Below, in pieces: positions 1-9,394 of a stretch of DNA of 64,000 nt. The DNA is from Streptomyces sp. NBC_01478 (GTDB lineage Bacteria; Actinomycetota; Actinomycetes; Streptomycetales; Streptomycetaceae). The position numbers and the translations under genes were made by a program. Position 1 is the stretch's first letter; each line of letters starts with the position of its first letter. The notes under the pieces are model-generated. The model worked only from the letters and a program-made list of their open reading frames with translations, was not told the DNA's origin and searched no databases. The stretch spans positions 5,685,501-5,749,500 of the forward strand of contig NZ_CP109444.1 in NCBI RefSeq assembly GCF_036227225.1, given 5' to 3'.

Positions 1-25
1 GCAGGAGCAGGGGGTGGCGGTGTGA
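1..25 (+). CDS. 3' tail of an upstream gene, probably the ABC ATPase
   Basis: Only the last seven codons are in the window (Q-E-Q-G-V-A-V, then TGA at 23-25). The stop overlaps the GTG start of the permease gene as GTGA, the usual ATPase-permease coupling in Streptomyces exporters. The ATPase identity is inferred only from this position. Confidence 0.4.
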
Positions 26-798
26 GTGCGATGACCACTACTCCGGCCGGTCGGCTGCGGGCGCTGGGGCGGGCCGAGTTGAGCCTTCTCGGGCGGAACC
101 GGAGTGCCGTGGTCACGGCGCTGCTCGTGCCCTTGGCGCTGCCGTTCAGCGTGCGGCCCGCGGTCGACCAGATGGATCTCAAGGGGGAGGGGCTGAGCGT
201 CGGCTCGGTGATGCTCACCGCCGCGATCGGGTTCTCGCTGCTCTTCGCCGTGTACTCGTCGCTGGTGAGCGCGTTCGTCGCGCGGCGGGAGGAACTGGTC
301 CTCAAGCGCCTGCGCACCGGGGAACTGGGCGACCCCGAGATCCTCGCCGGGACCGCGCTGCCGTCCGTGTGCCTCGGGCTCGTCCAGTCCGTGCTGCTGG
401 CCGTGGCGTGCGTGGCGCTGCTCGACGCGGGGGCGCCCGCGATGCCCCAACTCGCGCTCCTGGGGCTGCTGTTCGGCCTCTTCCTGAGTGCCGCCCTTGC
501 GGCCCTCACGGCCAGCGTGACCAGGACGGCGGAGAGCGCGCAGGTGACCGCGCTGCCTGTGCTGTTCGCGTCCATGCTCGGCTCCGGGATCATCGTCCCG
601 CTACAGCTCCTGCCCGACCGGGTCGCCGATGTCTGCCGGTTCCTGCCCCTCTCCCCCGCGATCCGGCTGATCAGCGGCGGCTGGAACGGCGACCTGTCCG
701 GCTACGACGCGCTCGGCGCCGTCCTGACCGCGCTGGCCTGGACCGTCCTCGCGGTGTTTGCTGTACGGCGGTGGTTCCGTTGGGAACCGCGGCGCTGA
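22..798 (+). CDS. ABC transporter permease (ABC-2 type exporter)
   Basis: 258-residue integral membrane protein with about six hydrophobic segments, at roughly residues 30-45, 60-85, 110-135, 143-165, 175-200 and 228-247. This matches ABC-2 permeases that work with a separate ATPase to export lipids, peptides or drugs. The start is GTG at 22, overlapping the preceding stop; ATG at 31 is also possible. It is followed after 29 bp by a histidine kinase and response regulator. Permease plus DesK-like two-component pair is a common arrangement in which the sensor controls, or reads flux through, the exporter. The substrate cannot be told from the sequence. Confidence 0.85.
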   Translation: MSAMTTTPAGRLRALGRAELSLLGRNRSAVVTALLVPLALPFSVRPAVDQMDLKGEGLSVGSVMLTAAIGFSLLFAVYSSLVSAFVARREELVLKRLRTGELGDPEILAGTALPSVCLGLVQSVLLAVACVALLDAGAPAMPQLALLGLLFGLFLSAALAALTASVTRTAESAQVTALPVLFASMLGSGIIVPLQLLPDRVADVCRFLPLSPAIRLISGGWNGDLSGYDALGAVLTALAWTVLAVFAVRRWFRWEPRR

Positions 799-827
799 GG
801 TACGGGGAGTACGGGGAGCACAACGGC

Positions 828-2237
828 ATGCGGACACTTGTTGGCTCGCGCGGCTCCGGCGGCTGGTGGGGGCGGAAGAGCACGCCCGGGAAGGTCGAGA
901 CGTACACCCGGTGGTCCTTCCACTTCTTCGCCGTGGTCGAGGTCGGCGCGATCGGGCTGCCGCTGTTCGCGCAGGTCGGGGTGGACACCGCGGGCTGGAT
1001 GGCGGCCGTCGTGACCGGGCACGCGCTGCTCTGCTCCGCCACCGCCTCCCGGGCGCTCGACTGGACGCGCGGCCGGCGCGCACAGCCCGTACGGCTGCTG
1101 TGGTTCCTCGGCGCGGTGACCGTGCTGATCGCCGTCGTCGCGCTGGTGCTGCGGGAGCGGGGTCCCGGCGGCGACCAGGCGCGGGCCGCCGCGAGCACGC
1201 TCTTCGTGGGCGTGCTGGGCTTCGGCGCGGGCACGCTGACGCTCGGGGTCCGCGGCCGGCGGCAGATCCTCGCGGTGGTCGCGGGCGCGGTCGTCGGCAC
1301 GCTGGTGCTGCAGCTTCCGCTGGGCGTGGCCGCGGGCGCCGCGTTCGGCACCGGGCTCGCCGTCCTCTTCACCGCCGGCGGTCTCGCCTTCACCGCCGCG
1401 TTCTCCGTCTGGCTCCTCGACGCCGTCTACGAACTCGACGAGGCCCGCGAGACCCGGGCCCGGCTCGCCGTCGCCGAGGAACGGCTGCGGTTCGGGCGCG
1501 ATCTGCACGACGTGATGGGCCGCAACCTGTCGGTGATCGCGTTGAAGAGCGAACTCGCCGTGCAGCTCGCCCGGCGCGGGCGGGCCGAGGCCGTGGAGCA
1601 GATGATCGAGGTGCAGCGGATCGCCCGGGAGTCGCAGCGGGAGGTGCGCGATGTCGTACGGGGCTACCGCGAGGCCGACCTCCGGCTCGAACTGGCCGGT
1701 GCGCAGGGCGTGTTGGCCGCCGCCGGCATCGAGTGCGAGGTGACCGGCGACGCGGCGGGGCTGCCGGTCGAGGTGCAGTCGGCGCTCGGGTGGGTGGTGC
1801 GGGAGGCGACGACGAACGTGCTGCGGCACGGGGATGCCGGGCGGTGTGTGGTGGGGGTGCGGGTGGCTGGAGGGCGGGTCGTGCTCACCGTCGAGAACGA
1901 TGGGGCCGAGGTGGTGGCGGGTGGTGATGTCCCTGCGGGCGTCGGTGGTGGCGGCAAGGGCGGGTCGGGGCTCGTGGGGTTGCGGGAGCGGTTGAGCGCG
2001 GTCGGTGGGGAGTTGGAGGCGGGGGCTGTGGACGGGGACCGGTTCCGGGTGGTGGCTACGGTGCCGGTGCCTGCGGGGACCGGGACGGGGGCTGGCACAG
2101 GGACCGGGACTGGAGCTTGGACCGGGACCGGGGCTGGGACCGGGACTGGAGCTGGGACCGGGACCGGGGCTGGGACCGGGGCTGGGGCTGGGACCGGGGC
2201 TGGGGCTGGGACCGGGGCTGGGGTGGTCGACTCGTGA
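828..2237 (+). CDS. Two-component sensor histidine kinase (HisKA_3 type)
   Basis: 469 residues from ATG 828, with GGGGAG a few bases upstream. About five membrane segments lie between residues 30 and 200. The dimerisation/phosphoacceptor motif R-D-L-H-D-V-M-G follows (His about 227), then an HATPase_c domain with the N-box R-E-A-T-T-N-V-L-R-H-G and the G-S-G-L-V-G-L-R-E-R-L loop. This is the NarL/DesK class that phosphorylates a LuxR-type regulator, encoded just downstream. The last ~60 residues are a Gly-Thr-Ala low-complexity tail (GTGAGTGTGA type) from an expanded hexanucleotide repeat, which is not part of the catalytic fold. An open frame extends upstream to 369 but overlaps the permease and looks non-coding. 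Confidence 0.9.
   Translation: MRTLVGSRGSGGWWGRKSTPGKVETYTRWSFHFFAVVEVGAIGLPLFAQVGVDTAGWMAAVVTGHALLCSATASRALDWTRGRRAQPVRLLWFLGAVTVLIAVVALVLRERGPGGDQARAAASTLFVGVLGFGAGTLTLGVRGRRQILAVVAGAVVGTLVLQLPLGVAAGAAFGTGLAVLFTAGGLAFTAAFSVWLLDAVYELDEARETRARLAVAEERLRFGRDLHDVMGRNLSVIALKSELAVQLARRGRAEAVEQMIEVQRIARESQREVRDVVRGYREADLRLELAGAQGVLAAAGIECEVTGDAAGLPVEVQSALGWVVREATTNVLRHGDAGRCVVGVRVAGGRVVLTVENDGAEVVAGGDVPAGVGGGGKGGSGLVGLRERLSAVGGELEAGAVDGDRFRVVATVPVPAGTGTGAGTGTGTGAWTGTGAGTGTGAGTGTGAGTGAGAGTGAGAGTGAGVVDS
2077..2226 (+). repeat. GGGACC/GGGGCT hexanucleotide repeat at the 3' end of the kinase gene
   Basis: About 150 bp of imperfect 6-bp units (GGGACC, GGGGCT, GGGACT, GGAGCT). Read in the kinase frame they give alternating Gly-Thr/Gly-Ala. 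The unit length keeps the frame, so copy-number change would lengthen or shorten the tail without truncation. Confidence 0.85.
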
Positions 2238-2340
2238 ACGTGCCGCTCATCGCCCGCCCGCTGTCCGCCATGAGCGGGGGCGCCTCGTGCGCCCGCCCGC
2301 TGTCCCCCGTGACCAGGGGAACCTCGACCAGGAGAACCTC

Positions 2341-2958
2341 ATGACCGGCCCCGTCGTACGACTTCTGCTCGCCGATGACGAGCACCTCATCCGGGGTGCG
2401 CTCGCCGCGCTGCTCGGGCTGGAGGACGATCTGGTGGTGGTGGCCGAGGCGGCTACCGGGCCCGAGGCCTTGGCCATGGCTCGGGCGCATGAGCCGGATG
2501 TGGCTGTGCTCGATCTTCAGATGCCGGGGGCCGACGGTGTGAAGGTCGCCACATCGCTGCGGGCCGAACTGCCCGGGTGCCGGGTGCTGATCGTGACCGG
2601 GCACGGGCGGCCGGGGCATTTGAAGCGGGCCCTCGCGGCGGGGGTGCGGGGGTTCGTGCCGAAGACCGTCAGTGCTCAGCGGCTCGCGGAGATCATCCGC
2701 ACGGTGCACGCCGGGAACCGTTATGTCGACCCCGAGTTGGCCGCCGACGCGATCTCCGCCGGGGACTCGCCGCTGACCGCCCGCGAGGCCGAGGTGCTGG
2801 AGCTGGCCGCCGACGGGGCGCCCGTCGCGGAGATCGCCGAACGGGCCGCGTTGTCACAGGGGACCGTACGGAACTATCTCTCCTCCGCCGTCTCGAAACT
2901 CGGGGCCGAGAACCGGCATACGGCAGTGCGTCTCGCACGCGAGCGAGGTTGGGTATAG
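2341..2958 (+). CDS. LuxR/NarL-family response regulator
   Basis: 205 residues. The N-terminal receiver domain has the acidic pair D12-D13, the phosphorylated aspartate D58 (V-L-D-L-Q-M-P) and the conserved Lys near 107 (V-P-K-T). The C-terminal LuxR-type HTH starts at P-L-T-A-R-E-A-E-V-L-E-L. It is the cognate partner of the kinase ending at 2237. The 103-bp gap contains two near-identical copies of a ~20-bp segment beginning CGCCCGCCCGCTGTCC (about 2248 and 2290), a small tandem duplication. The likely target is the exporter operon itself (inferred). Confidence 0.92.
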   Translation: MTGPVVRLLLADDEHLIRGALAALLGLEDDLVVVAEAATGPEALAMARAHEPDVAVLDLQMPGADGVKVATSLRAELPGCRVLIVTGHGRPGHLKRALAAGVRGFVPKTVSAQRLAEIIRTVHAGNRYVDPELAADAISAGDSPLTAREAEVLELAADGAPVAEIAERAALSQGTVRNYLSSAVSKLGAENRHTAVRLARERGWV

Positions 2959-2981
2959 TTGCTCTCGCGCCACGGCGCAGC

Positions 2982-3054
2982 GCGGACGTAGCTCAGTTGG
3001 TAGAGCGCAACCTTGCCAAGGTTGAGGTCGCCAGTTCGAACCTGGTCGTCCGCT
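2982..3054 (+). tRNA. tRNA-Gly (anticodon GCC)
   Basis: Acceptor stem GCGGACG pairs with CGTCCGC at 3047-3053. The anticodon stem CAACC/GGTTG carries the loop TTGCCAA, anticodon GCC. The T loop TTCGAAC is present. CCA is not encoded after discriminator T. It starts 23 bp after the response-regulator stop. Confidence 0.97.
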
Positions 3055-3060
3055 CCCACG

Positions 3061-3090
3061 AAAACCCCGGTCCACTGGACCGGGGTTTTC
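3061..3090 (+). terminator. Intrinsic terminator after tRNA-Gly
   Basis: Perfect hairpin AAAACCCCGGTCC-ACT-GGACCGGGGTTTT followed by C. The symmetrical A and T tracts let it serve tRNA-Gly and the convergent purC. Confidence 0.9.
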
Positions 3091-3099
3091 TCGTCTCCC

Positions 3100-3999
3100 C
3101 TAGGCCCAGTTCAGGCCGGTCAGGCGCTCGTACGCCTCGATGTACTTCGCGCGGGTCGCGTCCACGACCTGCTGCGGCAGCGCGGGCGGGGGCTGCTCGC
3201 TCTTGCGGTCCCAGCCCGACTCCGGCCCGGTCAGCCAGTCACGCACGAACTGCTTGTCGTACGACGGCTGCGCGCGCCCCGGCTCCCACTCCTCGGCCGG
3301 CCAGAAACGGGACGAGTCCGGGGTGAGCACCTCGTCTGCGGCGATCAGCGTCTCGCCCTCGTAGCCGAACTCGAACTTCGTGTCGGCGAGGATGATGCCC
3401 CGGTCGCGCGCGATGTCCCGGGCCCGGCCGTACACGGCGAGGGTCGCCTGGCGCAGTTGCGCGGCGGTCTCGGCGCCGACCTGCCGGGCGACCTCCTCGT
3501 ACGACACGTTCTCGTCGTGCTCCCCCACGGCGGCCTTGGTGGCCGGGGTGAAGATCGGGGCGGGGAGTTCGCTGCCGTCGACCAGGCCCTCGGGGAGGGC
3601 GAGGCCGCAGACCGTGCGGGACGCGTCGTACTCGACCAGGCCGGAGCCGGTGAGGTAGCCGCGGGCCACGCACTCCACCGGGACCATCTGGAGGGACTTG
3701 CAGATGAGAGTGCGGCCCGCCCAGTCGGCGGGGGCGCCGGGCGGGAGGTCGGTGCCGAGGACGTGGTTGGAGATCAGGTCGGCGAGCTGGTCGAACCACC
3801 AGAGGGAGAGCTGGGTGAGGACGCGGCCCTTGTCGGGGATCTCCGTGGGCAGCACCCAGTCGTACGCGGAGATGCGGTCGCTGGCGACCATCACGAGCTC
3901 GCCCGCCTCGTTCTGGTACAGCTCGCGCACCTTGCCGGTGTGGAGGTGCGTCAGGCCCGGAACCTGGAGCGGCTCGGGCTTTTCTACGAATCCGGACAC
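3100..3999 (-). CDS. purC: Phosphoribosylaminoimidazole-succinocarboxamide synthase
   Basis: 299 residues from a GTG start (V-S-G-F-V-E-K) with GGAGG five bases upstream; a longer open frame upstream is unlikely. SAICAR synthetase joins CAIR and aspartate using ATP in de novo purine synthesis. Family motifs seen: H-T-G-K-V-R-E-L-Y near the N-terminus, D-R-I-S-A-Y-D, R-G-Y-L-T-G-S-G, and the C-terminal D-T-K-F-E-F-G. Convergent with tRNA-Gly across a terminator. purD lies about 5 kb upstream on the same strand. Confidence 0.96.
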   Translation of the reverse strand: MSGFVEKPEPLQVPGLTHLHTGKVRELYQNEAGELVMVASDRISAYDWVLPTEIPDKGRVLTQLSLWWFDQLADLISNHVLGTDLPPGAPADWAGRTLICKSLQMVPVECVARGYLTGSGLVEYDASRTVCGLALPEGLVDGSELPAPIFTPATKAAVGEHDENVSYEEVARQVGAETAAQLRQATLAVYGRARDIARDRGIILADTKFEFGYEGETLIAADEVLTPDSSRFWPAEEWEPGRAQPSYDKQFVRDWLTGPESGWDRKSEQPPPALPQQVVDATRAKYIEAYERLTGLNWA

Positions 4000-4090
4000 G
4001 GTTCCTCCAGTGGGTCTCTCCAACTGGCTCGATTGTCCCGTATGCGCGGCCGCCTCCCGGCAGGGGGTATGTCGACCTTCTACGTGTGGG

Positions 4091-5623
4091 TCAGTCGTGC
4101 TTGCAGATGCGGTCCAGGAGGTTGGCCGTGGCGCGCTGGACACGGGCGTCCACATGGCCGGGGCGGTCCAGGGCCGGGGACCAGGCGAAGGTGCCGGAGG
4201 CGAAGACGAGGGAACCGGACGGCGCCCGGTACAGGGAGGTCTCCTGGTGGCGGAGGGCGCCCTCGCCGTCCGCGTACGGGGAGTGGGCGAGCAGGATGCG
4301 CTCCTCGTGCTGGGGGAGCTGGGTGCGCGGGAAGTACCGGTCGGCCTCGCCCGCGACCAGGCCCTCGATGCCGTCGCCCTCGCCGGCGCCGGTCGCCTCC
4401 CACAGCCAGTGGTCGGCGTTGCGGACGATCAGGGGGTACGGCTCGGGCACCCGGCCCGCGTACTGGATCCCCACCAACTGCTGCTCGGGGCGGTCGACTT
4501 CGCGCCACAGCACCGGCTTGCCAGGGCCCCGGCGCTTGCGGCAGGTGAGCAGGCGGTCGGGGACGCCGGACGGGGAGGGCCCCAACTCCACTTGCCAGTA
4601 CATGGTGTTGGCGGAGAGGAAGACGAGGGACGTGCCGTGGTCGCGGGCGCGCTCGACGGTACGGCGCATCTGTGTCGACCAGTACTCGTCGTGGCCCGGG
4701 AAGACCAACCCCCGGTAGCGGGTGGGGTCTACGCGGCCGGAGTGCAGGTCGCGGGCGTCGGCGTAGGCGAGGTCGTAGCCGTAGCGCTCGGCATAGCGGA
4801 TGAAGTCGTAGGCGTGGCCCACATGGAGGGGCAGGCCCGCGCCCGCGTACGGGCGGTCGAAGGAGACCGTCGTCGCGGCCTCGGACTCGCCGAGCAGCCG
4901 GCCGGCTCCGTCCCAGGCGTGGTAGAGGCTCGCGCCGGTGTGGCCGTCCTCCGGGTAGAGGTTGTAGGCCTGCCAGGTGATGTCGGGCAGGAGGAGGAGC
5001 AGGTCGGCGGGGTGGTTGTCGCGGACCGTGAACGGGATGTGGGAGCGGTAGCCGTCGGCCGTGGTGAGGACGGCGACGTAGGCGCCGATGCTCCAGTAGC
5101 TCGGGATCTGCAGGCGCCAGGACAGCCACCAGTGGTGGCAGGAGACCGTGCGGTCGGCGGCAAGCGGCGGGGGCTGGACGATGCCCGAGAGGCGGGGGCT
5201 GGTGGTGATCTTGGCGGCGCCGTCACCGCCGTAGTGGCCGATGCGGTAGACGTCCACGGCGAACTCCTGGGGCGGGTCGACCGTGACATGGAAGTCGAGG
5301 GCCTCGCCTGGTGCGACGGCGCTGGCCGAGGTGAATCCCTTGATCTGGCGGTGGACGTCGTCGGCGGAGCGGGGGCCGCCACCGCCACCGCCGGATGTGC
5401 GCGGGGCGGGGAGCTTGGGGGCGTTTCTGCCGGGGGTGCGAGAGGGAGTCTGGGCGGGGTTGTGGGCGGGGGCCGGGTCCACGTACCAGGGGACGACGTG
5501 GCCGGTGTCGTCGAAGTAGGTCTCGCTGCCCCGGAGCCAGGGGACGGGGCCCTGCCCGAAGGGGTCCGTGACGGCGTGCGCCAGCGCTCCCGACTCCCAG
5601 CGGCGGATCTGCTCCGACCCCAT
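4091..5623 (-). CDS. N,N-dimethylformamidase large-subunit-like protein
   Basis: 510 residues from ATG 5623 with a GGGAGGGG ribosome site. The C-terminal ~350 residues look like the DMFase beta-subunit family: G-H-D-E-Y-W-S followed by a region ending S-A-N-T-M-Y-W-Q, and an N-terminal beta-rich part before it. Family members hydrolyse N-substituted formamides, but most actinobacterial copies have no known substrate, so only the fold is claimed. Residues about 50-85 are a Pro/Thr/Gly-rich linker. It ends 91 bp upstream of purC and could be co-transcribed with it. Confidence 0.7.
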   Translation of the reverse strand: MGSEQIRRWESGALAHAVTDPFGQGPVPWLRGSETYFDDTGHVVPWYVDPAPAHNPAQTPSRTPGRNAPKLPAPRTSGGGGGGPRSADDVHRQIKGFTSASAVAPGEALDFHVTVDPPQEFAVDVYRIGHYGGDGAAKITTSPRLSGIVQPPPLAADRTVSCHHWWLSWRLQIPSYWSIGAYVAVLTTADGYRSHIPFTVRDNHPADLLLLLPDITWQAYNLYPEDGHTGASLYHAWDGAGRLLGESEAATTVSFDRPYAGAGLPLHVGHAYDFIRYAERYGYDLAYADARDLHSGRVDPTRYRGLVFPGHDEYWSTQMRRTVERARDHGTSLVFLSANTMYWQVELGPSPSGVPDRLLTCRKRRGPGKPVLWREVDRPEQQLVGIQYAGRVPEPYPLIVRNADHWLWEATGAGEGDGIEGLVAGEADRYFPRTQLPQHEERILLAHSPYADGEGALRHQETSLYRAPSGSLVFASGTFAWSPALDRPGHVDARVQRATANLLDRICKHD

Positions 5624-5811
5624 GACCTCACCCCTCCCTCGTGCCCCCGTGGTGATCCTTCGTTCGGCTGTCGCATGTCACGCGCCCTTGCCCTGCACAG
5701 GATCGGCCCCAGCACATCACATTAAGCACTCACTCTGTCACTGGTCGTTGCTAATTGACCAAAAGTGGAGCTCGGGGTTCCGATACGGGTGGAGGTGAAG
5801 GGGGCGCGACG

Positions 5812-7848
5812 TCAGACGAGTCGTACCGGCTTCTCGGGGCGTATGCCCAGGTCCATCAGCCAGGCGCGCAGCGGTGCCGGGTCGCCGTCCTCCACGAGGC
5901 TGAGCACCCTCGGGGCGAGATCGGCCGCCCTTTCGCCGTTCACAAGCAGGGTCGGTCCGTCCAGCCAGTCGAGGCCCGGGGTCGCGCCGGCCGTGTCCAT
6001 CGCCGCGCAGCACACCATCGCCGTGACGTGATCGGCCAGCAACTCCCGCCCTGTGCGCGGCGGTTGGAGCGGGAAGAGGGGGAGCAGGCCGTCGTCCCAG
6101 AGCGCGGTGTCGGGGCCCTGGCCGGTCGGGGCCGAACTGACCGGCGGGGTGGCCGCTTCCTCCCGCGCCAACTCGGCGGTGAGGCCTGCGGCGAGGGCCG
6201 CGCTGTGGGGGGAGCAGGTTTCGCCGAGTTCTTCGTCGTCTTCGGCGGCCATAGCTTTGTAGGGGTGGGGAGTGCGGGTGGCGGTGGCGCCGGGTTCCGC
6301 GCCGCTGGCACCGGTGGCCGTGCCCGTGCCCGTGCTGTCGGACTCGGTGTCTTCGTCGGCCGTGTCCGGCTCCGCGGACTGGTTGGTGCCGTCGGCTTCA
6401 GTGGGTGCGTGTAGGCCAACGGGCCCAGTGGGAAGGGGCGTTCCGTCGGGGTCGAAGCCAACGGCCGCCGGGGAAGAGGCAGTTCCGCCGACGCCGGTGC
6501 CATCGGCCTCCGCGCCTCCATCTACCGGATCCGTCTCGCCGTAGCGCCCCTCCGCCGTCGGGTCCGTCAGGTGGTCCACCACTCGGGCCAGGGTCGGGGC
6601 GTCGTGGTGGGGCGGGGTGGGGTCGGGGGCGCGGCGGACGCCGAGGGTGTCCAGGACTCGGTGGAGGCGGGCCGCGTCGGTGCGCCATTTGCGGTCGACG
6701 ACCTCCTCCGGGTACTCCTGCCAGTCCACCGGCGCCCAGTCGGGACCGGGCTCGGCGGGGCCGCCGTGGAAGAGGCGGGCGGCGAGCAGCGAGGTCGCCT
6801 CGTCGATCGCGCCGGGCTCTTCGAGCAGGTCGCAGGCGGGACGCTCGCCCAGGCGGGAGGCGAAGCCCTCGGCCAGCCGGTCGCGGCGGGACAGCTCCGT
6901 GAGCGCCGCGACCACGCCCGCGTCCAGCCGGGACGGCCAGCGGCCCATCCGCCACGCGGGCAACGCGACCCGGGTCAGCAGCCGGTCCCAGCCCGCGTAC
7001 GCCAGGCCCACCTGTTCCTGCGCGACGATCCGCAGGCCGTAGTCCACAGCCTGTGCACGCTCGGCGGCCGCGGCGGCCACGCCCCGCTCCATCTCGGCCG
7101 CGTGCCCCCGGCAACTGCGCAGCAGCAGCCGGGCGACCCAGCCGACACCGGCGAGCACCGAGCGGAACACGGGCGCGCGGGGCGCCGAGGTCACGGCCAC
7201 CGCCGCGTCCAGGCCCCGTACGAAACGGCGGGCCGCGGCTATGTCCGGGTGCGCCGAAGGTCCCGTACCGGCGACGACCGGCGCGAGCACCGCGCGCAGC
7301 TCGCCCACCCGCATCCACCACAGGAACGGCGAGCCGATGACGAGGACGGGCGCGGTCGCCGTACGACGGGAACGCCCCGGGGTGAGGCCGCGTACGCCGG
7401 TGATCTCGTCACCGCTCTCCTTCGGGGGCGGGCCGTGGGACGGGTGGGTGCGGTCCTCCAGCCAACTGTCGCAGTCCGGGGTGAGCGCTATCGCGGACGG
7501 TGCGGGGACGTCGAGGCGGTCGGCCAGGTCGCGCACCAGTCGGTACAGGTCGGGGGCCGACTCCTCGGCGATCGCGACCGTAGGGCTCACGGCCGGGCGG
7601 GAGCGCGCCACGACCAGCGCGATCGCGCCGGCCGCGAGCAGCACGACCACCGCGGCCACGCCCATGATCCAGCGGGCGAGGTCCCAGCCCTGGCCCACGA
7701 GATGGCCGGTGGAACCCCCGGCGAACAGGATCACCGCGCCGGCGGCGGGCAACAGGGCGACGGCCAGCGCCCGGCTGCGGATCCGCAGCACGGCCAAGGC
7801 CCGGGAACGCGCCGCCTGCGCGCCCGCCTCCACACCCATACCGGTCAC
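5812..7848 (-). CDS. Membrane protein with a degenerate M48-type peptidase domain
   Basis: 678 residues. Two N-terminal membrane helices (about 28-44 and 60-82) are followed by a cytoplasmic domain laid out like M48/Ste24 proteases: a segment L-Y-R-L-V-R-D-L-A-D-R-L-D-V-P, then V-L-V-I-G-S-P-F-L, then G-E-L-R-A-V-L-A. Where M48 enzymes carry the zinc motif HEXXH, this protein reads P-V-V-A-G (about 190-194), so it should be proteolytically inactive (inference). Residues about 430-560 are acidic and low in complexity. It sits between purD and the DMFase-like gene. The function is unknown. Confidence 0.65.
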   Translation of the reverse strand: MTGMGVEAGAQAARSRALAVLRIRSRALAVALLPAAGAVILFAGGSTGHLVGQGWDLARWIMGVAAVVVLLAAGAIALVVARSRPAVSPTVAIAEESAPDLYRLVRDLADRLDVPAPSAIALTPDCDSWLEDRTHPSHGPPPKESGDEITGVRGLTPGRSRRTATAPVLVIGSPFLWWMRVGELRAVLAPVVAGTGPSAHPDIAAARRFVRGLDAAVAVTSAPRAPVFRSVLAGVGWVARLLLRSCRGHAAEMERGVAAAAAERAQAVDYGLRIVAQEQVGLAYAGWDRLLTRVALPAWRMGRWPSRLDAGVVAALTELSRRDRLAEGFASRLGERPACDLLEEPGAIDEATSLLAARLFHGGPAEPGPDWAPVDWQEYPEEVVDRKWRTDAARLHRVLDTLGVRRAPDPTPPHHDAPTLARVVDHLTDPTAEGRYGETDPVDGGAEADGTGVGGTASSPAAVGFDPDGTPLPTGPVGLHAPTEADGTNQSAEPDTADEDTESDSTGTGTATGASGAEPGATATRTPHPYKAMAAEDDEELGETCSPHSAALAAGLTAELAREEAATPPVSSAPTGQGPDTALWDDGLLPLFPLQPPRTGRELLADHVTAMVCCAAMDTAGATPGLDWLDGPTLLVNGERAADLAPRVLSLVEDGDPAPLRAWLMDLGIRPEKPVRLV

Positions 7849-8075
7849 GACCGGACCTCACCCCCTCCGTGCTGTCCCGCTCTGCTGGCGTTGCTCACTC
7901 CCCCACTGTGGCACCCGCCACTGACATCGCAATGCCGGTGGGCCAAGTGCCGGAACGCTTGCGCCGCACCATAGTTGGGGCCCCGGTCCCCGTCAGCCGG
8001 TTGGGGCATCGGTCACTCGATGGAATGGCTCAGGGGAAAGGTGGATGACAGAGGGCAAGGGTGAGGGCAAGGTTC

Positions 8076-8107
8076 AGGCCCCGAATCCTGAGACGGAATC
8101 GGGGCCT
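8076..8107 (-). terminator. Intrinsic terminator downstream of purD
   Basis: Inverted repeat AGGCCCCGA…TCGGGGCCT with a 14-nt centre, located 34 bp past the purD stop. Confidence 0.7.
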
Positions 8108-8140
8108 GTCGGGTTCATCGGTGCGCGGGAGCGCTTGGGA

Positions 8141-9394
8141 CTACTCGCCCGCCGCCGCCTTCGCCGCGATGTCCGTACGGTGCTGGGAGCCGTCGAGACG
8201 GACCCGGGTCAGGGCCGCGTACGCGCGCTCGCGGGCCTGTGTGAGATCCGCGCCGGTCGCCGTGACGGAGAGCACGCGGCCGCCCGCGCTGACGACGTCG
8301 TCGCCGTCGTACCTGGTCCCGGCGTGCAGCACGTACGCGTGCGGGGCGTCCTGCGCCGCCACCTCGTCGAGGCCGGCGATCGGGTCGCCGGTGCGCGGGG
8401 TGTCGGGGTAGTTGTGCGAGGCGATGACGACGGTGACCGCCGCGTCCTCGCTCCAGCGCAGGGGGGCCAGGTCGTCGAGGGTGCCGTTCGCCGCGGCGAG
8501 CAGGACGCCGGCCAGCGGGGTCTTCAGCCGGGCCAGGACCACCTGCGTCTCGGGGTCGCCGAAGCGGGCGTTGAACTCGATGACCCGCACACCGCGCGAG
8601 GTGATCGCGAGACCGGCGTAGAGGAGGCCGGAGAAGGGGGTGCCGCGGCGGTGCAGCTCGTCGACGGTCGGCTGGAGGACGGTCTGCATGACCTCGTCCA
8701 CCAGCTTCGGGTCGGCCCACGGCAGCGGGGAGTACGCGCCCATGCCGCCGGTGTTCGGGCCCTCGTCGCCGTCCAGCGCGCGCTTGAAGTCCTGCGCGGG
8801 CTGGAGCGGGACGACGGTCACGCCGTCGGTGATCGCGAACAGGGACACCTCGGGGCCGTCGAGGAACTCCTCGATGACGACGCGCTCGCAGGCGGCCGCG
8901 TGCGCCTTCGCCGCTTCGAGGTCGTCCGTGACGACGACTCCCTTGCCGGCGGCCAGTCCGTCGTCCTTCACGACGTACGGCGCACCGAAGGCGTCGAGAG
9001 CCTCCGCGACCTCTTCCGGGGTCGTACAGACATAGGAGCGGGAGGTCGGGACGCCGGCCGCCGCCATCACTTCCTTGGCGAAGGCCTTGGAGCCCTCCAG
9101 TTGCGCGGCCTCCCCGGAGGGGCCGAAGACCGGGATGCCCGCCTCGCGCACGGCGTCGGCGACCCCGGCGACGAGGGGTGCCTCCGGGCCGACCACGACC
9201 AGCTCGGCGCCGAGCGCTGTCGCCAGCGTGGCTACGGCCGCGCCGTCTAGGGGGTCGACCTGGTGCAGCTCGGCCACCTCGGCGATGCCGGCGTTGCCGG
9301 GAGCGCAGTGCAGTGCGGTGACGTCGGGGTCTAGGGACAGGGAACGGCAGAGGGCGTGTTCGCGGGCACCGGTACCGATGACGAGGACCTTCAC
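8141..9394 (-). CDS. purD: Phosphoribosylamine-glycine ligase
   Basis: 417 residues, the normal family length. GARS ligates glycine to 5-phosphoribosylamine with ATP in purine synthesis. The N-terminus reads [14 protein letters not shown]. The ATP-grasp core includes [15 protein letters not shown] and [10 protein letters not shown], and the metal-binding end is [11 protein letters not shown]. The start codon ATG at 9394 fits the conserved first strand. About 175 bp without a gene separate it from dnaX upstream. Confidence 0.97.
   Translation of the reverse strand: MKVLVIGTGAREHALCRSLSLDPDVTALHCAPGNAGIAEVAELHQVDPLDGAAVATLATALGAELVVVGPEAPLVAGVADAVREAGIPVFGPSGEAAQLEGSKAFAKEVMAAAGVPTSRSYVCTTPEEVAEALDAFGAPYVVKDDGLAAGKGVVVTDDLEAAKAHAAACERVVIEEFLDGPEVSLFAITDGVTVVPLQPAQDFKRALDGDEGPNTGGMGAYSPLPWADPKLVDEVMQTVLQPTVDELHRRGTPFSGLLYAGLAITSRGVRVIEFNARFGDPETQVVLARLKTPLAGVLLAAANGTLDDLAPLRWSEDAAVTVVIASHNYPDTPRTGDPIAGLDEVAAQDAPHAYVLHAGTRYDGDDVVSAGGRVLSVTATGADLTQARERAYAALTRVRLDGSQHRTDIAAKAAAGE

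Noticed and set aside
5768..5811. Possible small gene between the DMFase-like and M48-like genes
   Set aside because: The 188-bp gap shows no ribosome site and start combination on either strand; it probably holds the DMFase-like gene promoter.
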